From positions 63,962 to 108,230 of the forward strand of contig BMAT01009933.1 of NCBI GenBank assembly GCA_019649035.1: 44,269 nucleotides of DNA. The letters run 5' to 3'. Made by a program: the position numbers and the translations under genes. Below, piece after piece: positions 19,901 to 27,399 of this stretch. Origin of the DNA: Elysia marginata. Its lineage: Eukaryota; Mollusca; Gastropoda; Plakobranchidae. The notes beneath the pieces were generated by a model. That model did not search any database. It was given only the letters and a program-made list of their open reading frames with translations, and was not told where the DNA came from. The number at the start of each line of letters is the position of its first letter. Within the stretch, counting starts at the first letter, position 1.

Positions 19901-21456
19901 GCTTTTTGCGTCCAAGTTGGTTGAATGCAAAGAGCACTGATATTACAATACAACTCTGCTAGCTTACAACATTGCCACTTTGTTCAATCCCTGAAGAATG
20001 TTGCTCCCCAGTGTTGTCATCCTCTTCCTCGGCAGCTGTGCCGGAGACCAGACCAGCCACTGGGTGATGATGTTGAAGAACCTGGACCGGGTCAGAGGGA
20101 GCACTTATTGCCAGGCTGGCTATCGGGTCGTCTTCGTCATCCGCACCTAGGGGGTTAGGTACCACGATGTTGTTTACAGAGCTTTCATCGTCAACATCAT
20201 CAACGCCTAAACGCCCTGCCGCTCCACTCACATCTCCCGCTTGAACCAACGCATCATCAACATCTGAGTTCAAATGAGCCTATTAATGACAGAGAATAAA
20301 GTGCACGTGACATGTGGGACACAGTAACACTAAGAGGGATGCAGGTGGTGTATGTACAAAAAAGAAAAATTGAACCACCTCTATTTATGCCTCCTAGCAC
20401 AGGTAATTAACAGATGTTACTATAGAATCTTTGAGAGATCAACTAAAAGAAGCCAGACACATTACTTTGTGCAATACATAGTTTAAAAACTCAAAAGAAA
20501 TATTTGACTAAGATACTTATGAATCTTAACTTTGGAAGTTTTTTTTTTAAATATCTTATTTTTCCAAATTTTCTTCCTGTTATAACTTTAGTCTAACGAA
20601 AATTGCTGGAAACAAAGTTGAAAATATTGGAATTCCTGCAGAAAAAAATTTTTTTGGTACAAAAGAAGCTGTTTATCAATAGCTCAGTAGATTTCTCTCT
20701 TTTTCCACAATGGTTCAGTAAAACTTAACCTTAACCCATAATTCAAAATTTCTATTGTCAAAAAAAACAAACAAAACCAATCTGTTCTTCAGTTCATTTT
20801 TCTTAAAAATAGTGACCTATAAAAACCACAGTTGGAACCATCACAAACATTCAACTCTAAATATTTTCCCTTTACAGCCCAAGAACCTTCAAAATTGAAG
20901 ATATTTAACAAAACTAATATTGTGCTTAGCAAGGGTGCTTTCATGGAAGCTTTCTAAATTTCACCACTCTACCTTTACTACTTTTCATAATATGCCTTTT
21001 TATAGATTATAAAAAAAATAAAGAAAGTCATGAAAAAAAAAGACAACTTTTTAAAAATGCTCTTGCACGTTGGACTGATTTTTGAAGCATACCCCTAAAT
21101 GAAATGCCATTACTAATAAGAACGATTATTTGAGTTTCTAATGGCTCAACAATGGAGAAATTGGCAGGCTGCATTTACAAAAGTTAACTTAAAACACATC
21201 TAGGACAAGTCCTGTCAGGGGTAACAAAGGGTTAAAACTTAAACAGCTAAAATTTTTATTCGCTTCATAAGGTTTTTTTTTTTTCAATTGGTGAAATTTC
21301 GGGTAAAGGAAAATTGAAAAAAAAAATGCAAAGCGTAAAAGATTCTGTTTTTACCCCTGGGTGACCCCCTAGTCCTGTGAAATCTTCATCATGCACAGCC
21401 GAGGTGAGGGGTGACAAAGAGCTTGATCCTGCCAAACTTTCCAGCACATTTTCCAT
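4793..21456 (-). CDS. ZNF143: ZNF143/ZNF76 (Staf) orthologue, 14 coding exons, 812 aa
   Basis: Sequence-specific nuclear transcription factor. In vertebrates this family activates snRNA-type Pol II/Pol III promoters and many mRNA promoters and occupies chromatin loop anchors. CDS is the join of 21355-21456, 19968-20279, 18956-19111, 16306-16465, 15248-15349, 14470-14606, 13646-13765, 10174-10381, 9601-9780, 8801-9010, 8007-8108, 7158-7276, 5748-6074 and 4793-4996 on the minus strand (2439 nt with stop). All junctions are GT-AG and the phases agree. Seven C2H2 fingers occupy residues 347-549. Family-diagnostic strings include [54 protein letters not shown] and [10 protein letters not shown]-terminal LxDGxT-type repeats match the Staf activation region. 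At 812 residues it is longer than human ZNF143 (about 640), through an extended N-terminus, an extra acidic exon and poly-Q. An in-frame TGA nine bases before the ATG fixes the start. It could equally be called ZNF76; invertebrates probably have one gene. Confidence 0.95.
5748..6074 (-). CDS. ZNF143: ZNF143 exon with poly-Q tract
   Basis: Encodes residues 637-745, phase 0-0, 327 nt. Acceptor GTTTTCACAG, donor CAG|GTAAGT (perfect). The Ser/Thr-rich start is followed by 21 uninterrupted glutamines (residues 674-694, bases 5901-5963) encoded by mixed CAA/CAG blocks, then [20 protein letters not shown]. The C-terminal part is comparable to the Gln-rich, 'DGTQ'-type C-terminal region of vertebrate ZNF143. 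The plus-strand poly-Cys frame here is only the complement. Confidence 0.92.
6089..6242. repeat. tandem duplication, 77-bp unit
   Basis: Two near-identical copies (6089-6165, 6166-6242) starting aagagtattaaatcacagc, directly upstream of the poly-Q exon acceptor on the minus strand. The few differences suggest a recent event. Confidence 0.85.
6980..7160. repeat. tandem repeat of a ZNF143 exon-intron boundary
   Basis: Units containing acctgtgatcc start at 7014, 7077 and 7156. The third is the real exon 7158-7276 donor junction. The other two copy its last ~12 exonic bases and donor, then intron sequence (aaaacatgtgtgatata). Spacing is 63 and 79 bases; the extra 16 come from an internal duplication of ataacacagcaacgaac. 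Confidence 0.75.
7158..7276 (-). CDS. ZNF143: ZNF143 exon, basic nuclear localisation-like cluster
   Basis: Encodes residues 597-636, phase 1-0, 119 nt. Acceptor CTTGTTTCCAG, donor [20 protein letters not shown] (about residues 600-610) is a classical monopartite NLS-like cluster, followed by a Ser/Gln-rich stretch and [10 protein letters not shown]. Two decayed copies of its 3' end and donor lie downstream in the intron (see the repeat at 6980-7160). Confidence 0.88.
7775..8422. mobile_element. TTAA-flanked piggyBac-like element carrying a ZNF143 exon
   Basis: 648 bp. TTAA lies immediately outside both ends (7771-7774 and 8423-8426). The terminal inverted repeats are CTCACTGACTAC, 12/12 identical. 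A subterminal near-palindrome (cccgcaacgtttgcggg, about 8391-8407) is typical of such elements. There is no transposase core. The minus strand holds the cassette exon 8007-8108. TTAA duplication is the signature of piggyBac superfamily insertion. It abuts a pogo-like terminus (CCACTGTA) at 7761-7769. Confidence 0.72.
8007..8108 (-). CDS. ZNF143: ZNF143 acidic/basic cassette exon inside a TTAA-flanked transposon
   Basis: Encodes residues 563-597 (split codons at both ends), phase 1-1, 102 nt. The acceptor is CTAGATTCTAG| and the donor AAAG|GTAAAG, with a second identical donor 6 nt further on. The peptide starts [15 protein letters not shown], has DPDYEHP and ends basic ([11 protein letters not shown]). 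Vertebrate ZNF143 has nothing equivalent, and skipping the exon keeps the frame because flanking exons also join at phase 1. It lies wholly inside the element at 7775-8422. Whether it is used in mRNA is inferred from phase, splice sites and composition. Confidence 0.68.
8801..9010 (-). CDS. ZNF143: ZNF143 exon, zinc fingers 6-7
   Basis: Encodes residues 493-562 plus one base, phase 1-1, 210 nt. Acceptor GTGTTTTAG, donor AATG|GTGAGC. Finger 6 contains [18 protein letters not shown] and matches the family. Finger 7 reads [20 protein letters not shown]: only one residue separates the two cysteines (C529, C531), where ZNF143 and ZNF76 have two. The tail [13 protein letters not shown] leads into the next exon. 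Confidence 0.95.
9371..9474. repeat. snap-back hairpin repeat, copy 1 (ZNF143 intron)
   Basis: About 104 bp. The left arm gaatgggatagagcacaaa and attatcgttgttgcc pair with the right arm ggaacgataatttaagc tctaatctcattgcc. A second copy lies at 39501-39603. Confidence 0.6.
9601..9780 (-). CDS. ZNF143: ZNF143 exon, zinc fingers 4-5
   Basis: Encodes residues 433-492 plus one base, phase 1-1, 180 nt. Acceptor TTTAAAG, donor ACAG|GTCAGT. Finger 4 is [19 protein letters not shown] and finger 5 has [19 protein letters not shown], both with C-x4-C and H-x3-H and joined by TGERPY. These are near identical to the vertebrate fingers and give very strong family identification. Confidence 0.96.
10174..10381 (-). 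CDS. ZNF143: ZNF143 exon, end of finger 1 and fingers 2-3
   Basis: Encodes residues 364-432 plus one base, phase 0-1, 208 nt. Acceptor TTTTCATTCAG, donor ACGG|GTATGT. It completes finger 1 (VHERSH), then the linker TGDRPF, finger 2 ([14 protein letters not shown]) and finger 3 ([14 protein letters not shown]). Finger 3 is odd: its cysteines are C407 and C414, spaced C-x6-C instead of C-x4-C as in the vertebrate finger. Confidence 0.96.
10436..11072. mobile_element. pogo/Tigger-like non-autonomous element
   Basis: 637 bp. The left end is CAGTGGAATTCACGAGAGG and the inverted right end CAGTGGAGTCCAGATAAAG. Both sides are flanked by tatg. Subterminal 'aagtcaac' repeats run inward from both ends. 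CAGTGGA starts are typical of Tc1/mariner pogo-Tigger elements. No transposase frame survives. Confidence 0.5.
11160..12715 (-). mobile_element. tRNA-headed SINE copy 2, split by a TTAA element
   Basis: The 3' portion is at about 11160-11295 and the tRNA-like head at about 12603-12715. The break falls at ...acccattaa|, exactly where copy 1 (736-994) continues uninterrupted. The intervening 1303 bp are the piggyBac-like insertion. Minus strand, inside the ZNF143 finger-1 intron. Confidence 0.7.
11296..12598. mobile_element. TTAA-flanked piggyBac-like non-autonomous element
   Basis: 1303 bp between TTAA at 11292-11295 and TTAA at 12599-12602. The ends are CCTTCTTGAG and, inverted, CCTTTTTGAG (9/10). 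It interrupts a SINE whose two halves resume on either side. No long reading frame, so non-autonomous. Confidence 0.75.
12997..13198. repeat. tandem duplication, 101-bp unit
   Basis: Two copies (12997-13097 and 13098-13198) starting ccgaatcagcaccctacag with only about two or three mismatches. Intronic; no coding content. Confidence 0.88.
13646..13765 (-). CDS. ZNF143: ZNF143 exon, first half of zinc finger 1
   Basis: Encodes residues 324-363, phase 0-0, 120 nt. Acceptor AACTTGGCCAG, donor AAG|GTATGC. It carries the zinc-binding pair C-x4-C of finger 1 (CMYEDC) and FYTTHHHLK. The two histidines of finger 1 are in the next exon (VHERSH), so the finger is split by an intron of 3.26 kb. The residues match the vertebrate finger 1 (LYTTAHHLKVHERSH). 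Confidence 0.93.
13766..14469. other. ZNF143 intron, nothing further recognised
   Basis: AT-rich intron between the activation-region exon (14470) and the finger-1 exon (13765). A-rich runs at 14280-14400. No element ends or conserved frames seen. Confidence 0.6.
14470..14606 (-). CDS. ZNF143: ZNF143 exon, [14 protein letters not shown] repeat
   Basis: Encodes residues 278-323, phase 1-0, 137 nt. The acceptor ends TCTATCCAG; the donor is [26 protein letters not shown] is the best-conserved activation repeat, nearly the vertebrate pattern L-Q-A-V-Q-L-x-D-G-T-T-A. Together with the preceding exons it shows a one-repeat-per-exon layout. Confidence 0.92.
14968..14987. other. assembly gap (20 N)
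   Basis: Twenty N bases followed by a run of C in the ZNF143 intron between 14606 and 15248. Gap length is probably nominal; an exon could be hidden only if the true gap is larger. Splice phases across it already agree. Confidence 0.99.
15248..15349 (-). CDS. ZNF143: ZNF143 exon, IKLEDGSTA repeat
   Basis: Encodes residues 244-278 (split codons at both ends), phase 1-1, 102 nt. The acceptor ends ATGCAG; the donor is GGAA|GTGAGT. It contains [16 protein letters not shown], a clear Staf activation repeat. It is too short and lacks an ATG, so it is found only by splice and phase reasoning. Confidence 0.88.
16306..16465 (-). CDS. ZNF143: ZNF143 exon, LTLPDGNTT repeat
   Basis: Encodes residues 191-243 plus one base, phase 0-1, 160 nt. 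Acceptor CACTTTGTAG, donor GCTG|GTAAAG. It contains [16 protein letters not shown], one copy of the Staf-type activation repeat. A (TTG/TTA)n tract lies in the intron just 3' of the donor, about 16240-16290. Confidence 0.9.
16745..16991 (-). mobile_element. tRNA-headed SINE, complete, with 15-bp target duplication
   Basis: On the minus strand a tRNA-like head with A-box TAGCTCAGTTGGTAGTGG and B-box GGGTTCGAA lies near 16930-16991. The 15-bp target duplication CCTATATCAGGGATC is at 16730-16744 and 16992-17006. It inserted across the left end of the hAT-like element, duplicating the first 8 bases of that terminal repeat. Confidence 0.8.
16999..18147. mobile_element. hAT-like non-autonomous element
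   Basis: 1149 bp with perfect 13-bp inverted ends CAGGGATCACAGT. CAGGG starts are common for hAT elements. A clean 8-bp target duplication is not visible; the flanks share only ctatat/ctacat. The interior is GC-richer near 17850-18140, with repeated CCGCGGA motifs and no transposase frame. Superfamily assignment rests on the terminal bases alone. Confidence 0.5.
18148..18360. repeat. tandem duplication, 109-bp unit
   Basis: Copies at 18148-18256 and 18257-18360 share ctacatgtaaagcatccac and aaagccctgtccctaagaaa. They contain the left end of the third TTAA element, so the duplication includes part of that transposon. Confidence 0.82.
18181..18803. mobile_element. third TTAA-flanked element
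   Basis: 623 bp between TTAA at 18177-18180 and 18804-18807. The inverted ends are CTCAACCCCCCCTA and CTCAACCCCACCTA. The inside holds a direct repeat of about 150 bp built around ctagaatctaggtcta, at about 18360-18500 and 18530-18660. No transposase. The left end is included in a 109-bp tandem duplication. Confidence 0.5.
18956..19111 (-). CDS. ZNF143: ZNF143 exon, activation-region repeat
   Basis: Encodes residues 139-190, phase 0-0, 156 nt. The acceptor follows a T-rich run ending in TTAG; the donor is GAT|GTAAGT, a perfect consensus. The peptide starts [12 protein letters not shown] and contains [13 protein letters not shown]. Both resemble the L-x-D-G-x repeats of the Staf activation domain. 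The exon is missing from ATG-based ORF calls because it has no early ATG in frame. Confidence 0.88.
19968..20279 (-). CDS. ZNF143: ZNF143 exon, acidic N-terminal region
   Basis: Encodes residues 35-138, phase 0-0, 312 nt. Acceptor TCATTAATAG, donor GTT|GTAAGC. The peptide is rich in Asp/Glu, Ser, Val and Ala (for example [13 protein letters not shown] and [12 protein letters not shown]) with no repeat or fold that I recognise. It is probably a disordered acidic activation segment. The overlapping plus-strand frame at 19925-20158 is a shadow of this GC-richer exon. Confidence 0.88.
20280..21354. other. ZNF143 intron, nothing further recognised
   Basis: AT-rich. TTAA sites at 20731 and 21232 are both followed inward by CCC, but the inverted match is only 3 bases, too weak to call an element. 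Confidence 0.55.
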
Positions 21457-21525
21457 GGTAACTCACTCAAAGGTCTTGTGCTTGAGATGCTGAAAATGTG
21501 TTGAAATCTGTCCATAAACCTTAGA
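21355..21525 (-). CDS. ZNF143: ZNF143 exon with the start codon
   Basis: The acceptor follows a TTTTATTCTCCCACAG tract; the donor is GGG|GTAAAA, phase 0. Bases 21457-21525 are 5' leader. The ATG at 21454-21456 sits in a strong context (ACCATGG). An in-frame TGA at 21463-21465 rules out an upstream in-frame start in this exon. It encodes residues 1-34, beginning [10 protein letters not shown], acidic and serine-rich with no known domain. The leader carries upstream reading frames (see separate entry). Confidence 0.85.
21463..21525 (-). promoter_or_regulatory. upstream ORF tail ending 6 nt before the ZNF143 start
   Basis: The leader reads without a stop from the acceptor for 20 codons, then TGA, then GTTACC and the main ATG. 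Joining either candidate 5' exon gives a complete 29-residue upstream ORF in the same frame as the main CDS. A second upstream ATG at 21513-21515 opens a 48-codon frame that overlaps the main start and stops at 21369-21371. This arrangement would be expected to restrict or re-route translation initiation. Depends on the 5' exon calls. Confidence 0.45.
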
Positions 21526-22199
21526 CTGTGGGAGAATAAAATCAATTAACTTGATCATAGTATTAGTCGAACTGTCTAAAATTACATAAAAAGACGGTAA
21601 AGCAAAAAGTGGCAAATTAACACTAACAAAAATAGAAAGGTCTACAAAATTAATTGCCCTTTTTAATATTCAAGATGTATCATTCTGGATAGTCATGTTT
21701 TCAAGACCAGCAGAAAATTTTGAAACTAGTCAAGGCTTTTTTGTTTTCGAAATTCGGAGTATCGTTGCGTCCTTTTGTCACCCCAATTTTGACAGATGAA
21801 AAACCATTCATAACTTGTATTCCTATCCATATATCAGAGGTAGTTTGTCACACCTACATTGCAGCAATGGTGACAAAAGTAGGGTACTCGGATGTGTGGA
21901 TAGAAATACAGTGCAGTCTCCTCATATTTATAAAAATGATATATCAACAGCCACTATAACAACATTTTGACACATAGACATGTTTGGTTATGATGGAATT
22001 TTTCCCTCTATAATCTTACTAAACAGTTCTTATAATCAACTTTCCCCCCAGACTTTTTAACTTTACTGACAACATAGTCAACAATGCAGCTACTAATACT
22101 ATTGAAGATAATAAATCATAAATGACTTATTTAATTTTTGACCGGAAACGACGTTAGGAGACCATCTGTGTTATTAGTCCTTCTTTCTTTGTTTTCAAT

Positions 22200-22555
22200 T
22201 ACTAAAGCCATAACTTGTTTGTCCTTTCTTTACTTTTTGATTTTTATTTCTAAATCGATTCAGCAGTCCGCATGTCAAAAAGGCAAAAAAAAAAGTCAGA
22301 GAAAAGTAGATAATAGGAATTGCTTGATTACACAATTTATAGAGCAACAAAATTATGTCACATTGAAATTAATAAAGCCATATCCGGTAACGTATTTGTC
22401 CTTTCTTTACTTTTTTTATTTTTTTTCTTTATAAATCAATTCAGCAGTCCGCATGTAAAAAAAAGGCATAAAAATAAGTCAGAGAAAAGTTGATAGGAAT
22501 TGCTTCATAACATTTTTTATAGAGCAGCAAAATTATTTCGTATTGAAAAATGTTT
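22200..22555. repeat. tandem duplication, ~177-bp unit
   Basis: Two diverged copies marked by gtcctttctttac (22221 and 22398), attcagcagtccgcatgt and aggaattgctt. In the leader intron of ZNF143. Small indels show it is older than the other duplications. Confidence 0.8.
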
Positions 22556-23250
22556 TCATGTCATTAAGTTGATACTGGTCATCAATATTTAAGTGGACAG
22601 GTATAATAAAGGAACAAAGTGCGGCCAATTGAGAAGGTCAATCTCATGTACGTTTCAAATTTTCATTGATGCTTGCCCAGCACCAAGTAGGCCTATGTTT
22701 TGTAAAATAGTAATTCATTTAATCAAGTTGAACTTACAGGCATTATTCAAACATTAATTGAATTGTCTATCATGATATTCAGTATCGCACAAAATTCAAT
22801 ATGCCTATGTAGTGCAAGCACATTGGAAAGTGTGAAAATAGCAAGGTCAGACGGGTAAGAATGAATGATACACATGCAACTGCAAGAATACAGTGAGGCT
22901 TAAGCATTTTACTATTGAAAAAGTGGGTAATCTGGAGGTAAGCTTTGTAATTATATACTATAGGGGCTTAGTAACGTAAAGGGACCTGAAATGCATACGT
23001 TTGTGTAGTTGAACCAGACAAGTTGGAACAGAGATAGGCCACCATTTTGAAATCTAAAAGGGTCGCTCTCAACAAAGACATAATGACAAAGAGACATGGG
23101 AAAATTATAGAATGCCCCTTATTTCATGCAATAATTTCAATTAGGGCCATCTCTTTGATCGGGACGATGTCGACGTGAGTACGATCGCCTCGACCTAGAT
23201 CTAGAACCCAAAAGGAACTCGTAGGAACAATGAACACTGGGAAAACTTAC

Positions 23251-23331
23251 CCAAAAATCCCTGTTCAGTACCGCCATGCACTGCTCAAAATTCAATATGG
23301 CGTCCCATTGATAATCATATTACCGTAAAAC
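23251..23331 (-). other. ZNF143: candidate non-coding 5' exon of ZNF143
   Basis: Ends at a perfect minus-strand donor (TTTTTGG|GTAAGT) and would join the start-codon exon at 21525. The upper limit is either a transcription start or the acceptor TTTCTATTTTTAG at 23332. It contains CATGGCGGT and CGCCATATTG, which resemble YY1 sites common at ZNF143-family promoters. The ATG in ATGGCGG opens an upstream frame of 9 codons that continues into the next exon. Confidence 0.5.
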
Positions 23332-23537
23332 CTAAAAATAGAAATAACCGAAAAAAGGGTCCTCAAAATTTAGAAACCACCGGATCTAATTATCATCGAA
23401 ATTTCATGAATGCTGAATAACAATTTATGCGAAAACGTATCAATAATAGGCAAGCAAATTTCCTCAGAACATGTATCAAAACTATTTTTTTATGATAATA
23501 AACAGTAACATTGGACGTTTAATAAAAAGGAGACTAC

Positions 23538-23567
23538 CTCTTCTACAGCAAGACCATCTTGCATTTC
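23538..23567 (-). other. ZNF143: candidate 30-nt 5' microexon of ZNF143
   Basis: Bounded by a good acceptor (GTTCTCTCTTTTGTAG) and a donor GAG|GTAGTC. It contains one ATG in good context (GAAATGC) that opens a 9-codon frame. Spliced to 21525 it would feed the same upstream ORF as the 23251 exon. It needs a further upstream first exon that I could not place. Confidence 0.35.
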
Positions 23568-23899
23568 CTACAAAAGAGAGAACATATTGTATTACTACTA
23601 CTGAAATGAAAATGGTAATTAAATACAAATAATTGCAAAAAAAAAGAAAGAAAGGGGAAGTTCGAACAAGTTACAGTCACTTCTATCATTCAAGGTTTTT
23701 TTTATTTGGTTAATGTTTACAGTAATGTACCAAGAACATTTACTGCGTAAAGACAAATTCTTTTAAAAGATTTCAACAGTAACCTCTCTTTGTTTGACAG
23801 CAAGTCGAAGAACACCTCGCGCCAATTGATTGGCTAGATTTTAGAAAGTCTGGGGTCAGACAAGAGGTCAGCGTGTCTTCTCGATAGTCAAAACATTGA

Positions 23900-24024
23900 A
23901 AACATTGGCCGTGGAAAACAGGCCTGCTGTAGTTTTCTTCTTTCAACGCTACTTCGTCTTGGTCTCTTTGAAATTTGAAGTTTCAAGCAAGTTTCTTCGA
24001 ATTACATGTTTTTACGACGTTTAG
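23900..24024 (+). other. possible divergent first coding exon (MFLRRL...)
   Basis: A perfect plus-strand donor TTTAG|GTAAGTAT (intron from 24025) follows an ATG at 24006 that opens MFLRRL in phase 1. Upstream (about 23819-23832) are back-to-back CCAAT/ATTGG motifs, which would suit a bidirectional promoter shared with ZNF143. The short hydrophobic/arginine start would fit a mitochondrial presequence. I could not identify downstream exons with confidence; acceptors at 24711 and 25430 fit the phase but give frames that soon stop. Confidence 0.3.
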
Positions 24025-24112
24025 GTAAGTATCTGCTTATTTTCTGACTTAAAATATAGATCATACAGTTATTAATACTTCGACGAGATTAGATTAGATT
24101 CTAGATCTACAC

Positions 24113-24420
24113 AGACTACAGGCACCTGCAGAAGCAATCTTGATGAGCCAGAGCCGGCGGAGGCCCGTCAATGGTCTTGATCCCAATCACCACAGACTTG
24201 TGTAAATCTAGATCAAAGAACTGGCCTAACAAGAGGGAAAATTAAGCAGAATTTAGATCTAGAACTTTTTTGTGTAGTAGGCCCTATTGGATAGGACTTT
24301 ACTTAAGATTTCCCAGTCGACGTGGTTTCTGAATGAATTGATGCTTGGACTTGGAATTGGTGCAGCGGCACTGGCATAGTCACAGTGACAGTCCTCAGGT
24401 GTCCAGGCTATTCTACGTCT
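24113..24420 (-). mobile_element. possible CR1/L2-like LINE 3' fragment
   Basis: The minus-strand frame contains PSINSFRNHVDWE near 24310-24350, resembling the 'APSVNSFKxRLDKxW' C-terminus of many invertebrate LINE reverse transcriptases. After its stop comes a GC-rich tail (about 24113-24200) that looks like a 3' UTR. The match is short, so tentative. Confidence 0.3.
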
Positions 24421-25079
24421 CAATAAGGCCTTATAATTTAGATCTATATTCTCGATCTGAATTGGAGATAGTTTTTTTCCCGTAACTAATATTGGTTTAA
24501 GTTTTGCCCTGCAGTGCTTGCTCAATTTTAGGCAAGGGTCCACTACACACACTAAATCTTTTTTATAAGAGGTGTTTTCTAGCTTTACCTCAATATTGTC
24601 CTTTATTGTGACCTGGTTTTAACTTTTTCTATGTTTCCCTGAAACAACTCTCAGATGTGCCAGAACTAAAAGTTTAAAGGTCTAAATTCTGATTTTTTTT
24701 TCTTTTTCAGCATTTTGTTTAAAAATTTCACACAAATCTTTTGGTGGCACCACACGTCTGTTCTTTGCATATTTAACTTTTAAAAGCATATTGATGGGAC
24801 ATTTTCTAGAAATTAGCATTAATAGGAATCAAATGTAGATTTAGTACAGCTGTCTGGCATTGAATTATATCGATGTTTACCTGATTCTATCTTTAAACAT
24901 TAAAGTCTTTCTAGCTGATCACCTGGGTGCCTGCTGTGCCCTCAGAGCTGTAATAACACTCTATAAGATGAGCAGCAATGAATGCTAAAAGGCTTGGCTT
25001 AAAAAGAGATAAGAGATGTCTGTAACTCCTTTTGATTTGTCACGTTAGATAAATTTAAATGTACTTATGTTGTCGTGAA

Positions 25080-25183
25080 TATCATTGTATTTATTAGCAT
25101 TTGTGAACCGCATAGAGCAAACTCAATTGTTATGGATATGCGGTATATAAATTCAATATATTATTATTATTATTATTATTGTC
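25080..25183 (+). mobile_element. LINE/SINE 3' tail with (ATT)n
   Basis: gaaccgcatagagc ... gatatgcggtatataaattc followed by (ATT)n at about 25157-25180. This layout (GCGCATAGAGC...GCGCTATATAA plus short A/T repeat) is a common retroposon 3' end in invertebrates. The body upstream is too degraded to classify. Confidence 0.5.
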
Positions 25184-25189
25184 AGTGAT

Positions 25190-26570
25190 AATTTTTAATG
25201 CTAGAATAACTGTCAAGCAAGTTTTTATACATGTCAAAGTTCCTGAAAAAGTTTCACAGTGTTATCCTGTCATTATGGTTTGAGTGTGACAGACCTGTTT
25301 CCTCTGCATTTGACATCATTTATGAAATTGACTGTGAGTGTAAGGTTGTGAACAAAATGTGCTGTATACATACTTTAAAAGAATATAGATTATTACATGT
25401 TTACATCTTTATCTATAATATTTTTTTACAGATCTTTTGTTGTCCAAACAACCGTTACCATGGATATGGGGAAGAAAAAATTTCCCATCTTAAGAACTGA
25501 ATAATGTTGAGCGAAGTCTTATTAAGAAAACATAGTTTGTCTCAAATTTGTTTTTCTTGATGCAGAAGGGCACACCCATGACAAGATTCTGCATCCTTTA
25601 CACTAAGTAACCTCAGTAATATCTCTACCATTTAAGCATATTTGTAGCAAGTCATATCACCTGAGAGATGGGGCAAAAAGAATTTACTTTGGTTGGGTAT
25701 CTCAAAGAGTCAAACCCCGAGAGTCTTAATGACAACTCTTTACCGCCAATTTTAAATGGTTGAGTTTTAATGTGTACACAAACTTTAAATGGTTTTACTG
25801 CAAATTTTGAAAAAATGGACATAGAACAATATTGAATTTAGTTTGCAACCAGAAAGGCCGAGATAGATGTAGCAAATTTTTTTCTAGCTAAAAAAAGTGT
25901 ACAGACTAATCTCACTCAACAGTGAGTGGAGAGCGTTTAAAGTTTATTTTGTATTGCTGAACAAAAGTTTCTAGTACTTAAACTAGAGTAAAGAATATAG
26001 TCTTGAAACAGGTCAAAATTTTCGTTCTTGTTTTTACTTAGAGAGACAAAAGCAACACAATGAAGATAAGTCCCCATAAAATTTCATTTGTTTCTCTCAA
26101 AGACATGCAGATGAACTTTTCTTTTTTTTCTTTTTTTTACAAAATGAAGCCTTTTTTGCCTTACACTTTAAGCCTCCTTTACATGCCATCTCATCCTCCC
26201 CTTCTTTTCCTTTTTTGTGTATTTCGTATTAATCTTTTTGAATTTTCCAAATTATTCATGATGATGATTATATGTATTCCAAAGCATGCTTGTTAGTGCA
26301 TGGGGAAAGAGGGAAGGCAAGACAGTAGATAGACCTAATTTCTTAAAATTCTTCTTCGTTTTTGGGTGTGAAAGAGCTAGGTTTAAAGTATGTTTGACAA
26401 CCAGTGCAAAAATGAGTTGGAGTCACAATTTTCATACTATTATAGACACTGGTTTTGAACAAAGCATTTTTTTTTGGCTTTCAGGCCAAGCGTTAAAAAG
26501 AAAGTTGCATGACATCATCAAAAGCATGTAGAAACTTGTCAGAACTTCCCTTGATTTAAGCTATAGAGAA
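25190..26570. other. no gene recognised
   Basis: AT-rich intergenic or intronic sequence. The plus-strand frames (for example 25231-25500 and 26060-26296) are rich in Phe, Ile, Lys and Cys, as expected of chance frames in T-rich DNA. A phase-compatible acceptor (ttttttacag) at 25430 is noted under the possible divergent gene. Confidence 0.5.
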
Positions 26571-26576
26571 AAAAGA

Positions 26577-26600
26577 AATATATATATATATATATATATA
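26577..26600. repeat. (TA)n microsatellite
   Basis: Alternating TA run followed by a C-rich homopolymer (26627-26638). A shorter TA run occurs at 32880-32895. Confidence 0.9.
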
Positions 26601-26670
26601 CCCCCAAATTGGCTTTTCTAAAATCAACCCCCCCCCCCTCACACACACAATTTACTGCTTGCGAGACAAT

Positions 26671-26808
26671 ATTAGATTTTATACGCTACGTTCCGCTCAA
26701 GAGGACAAAACCCATAGCGGAGGAAATCCAAGATTGGGCCCTTCTGTTGTAAAAACCACGCTACCTATGGAAGTTGTTACTTCATACGTTATAGTTGTCT
26801 GTGCGCAA
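26671..26808 (+). repeat. unknown dispersed repeat, copy 1
   Basis: Begins attagattttatacgctac, carries ccgctcaagaggac and agcggaggaaat, and ends in a catacgttatagttgtctg motif. Homologous to 34011-34156 in reverse and, more distantly, to 27215-27385. Confidence 0.6.
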
Positions 26809-27214
26809 GGTCTCTATTTTATATGAAGCTCAAGACCTTATATTTTGCTTAGTTTCAGTGATTTTGATGTCTTTGCAGTTGTACTATGCAAAGGATTTGG
26901 CCACCTTGTTCTATTCAAAAACTCTCTTGCTTCACATTGATATGTCACAGTCCCTTTTTGTACAGTTTCATATCCTTAAAGATATGTTATTGTCAAAGAT
27001 TAAAAGCCATCCCTAATTTTTTACATGATTATCCCTCAGTTAAGACCACCCTCTTATGTGGCTCCAAATTTAAGGACTTCCGCTTATATCCGTGTAATAA
27101 TTTAACCTCTCTTTTAAGACCCTGTTTTAACGAACAATTTTGTAGGTCTCTATTCAGGGGTTCTGCAATAGATCTTTTTGTATGTCTTAAGTAAATAAGT
27201 CGAGATAGTAGAGA

Positions 27215-27385
27215 TCATGCGTTATGGTTATCGTCCGCCTCGGGAGGACGAAGCCAATAGGGGAAGAAGTCCAGAATAACTGATGGGCTAGCCTGGCCCG
27301 TCAACCTATCATCTGCTGTATATATATCCTACCCTACCTATGGGTTTAATTACGCCATACGTTATTGTCGTCCACGCGCAGACAG
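27215..27385 (+). repeat. unknown dispersed repeat, copy 2
   Basis: Shares ccgcctcgggaggacgaagcc, the 'gatgggcta' core and a terminal catacgttattgtcgtcc with the other copies. Near-direct repeats (catgcgttatgg.. / catacgttattg..) bound it. Confidence 0.55.
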
Positions 27386-27399
27386 TAACTGTACGTAGG

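Noticed and set aside
20731-21235. Fourth TTAA-flanked element
   Set aside because: TTAA occurs at both ends but only three terminal bases (CCC) match in inverted orientation.
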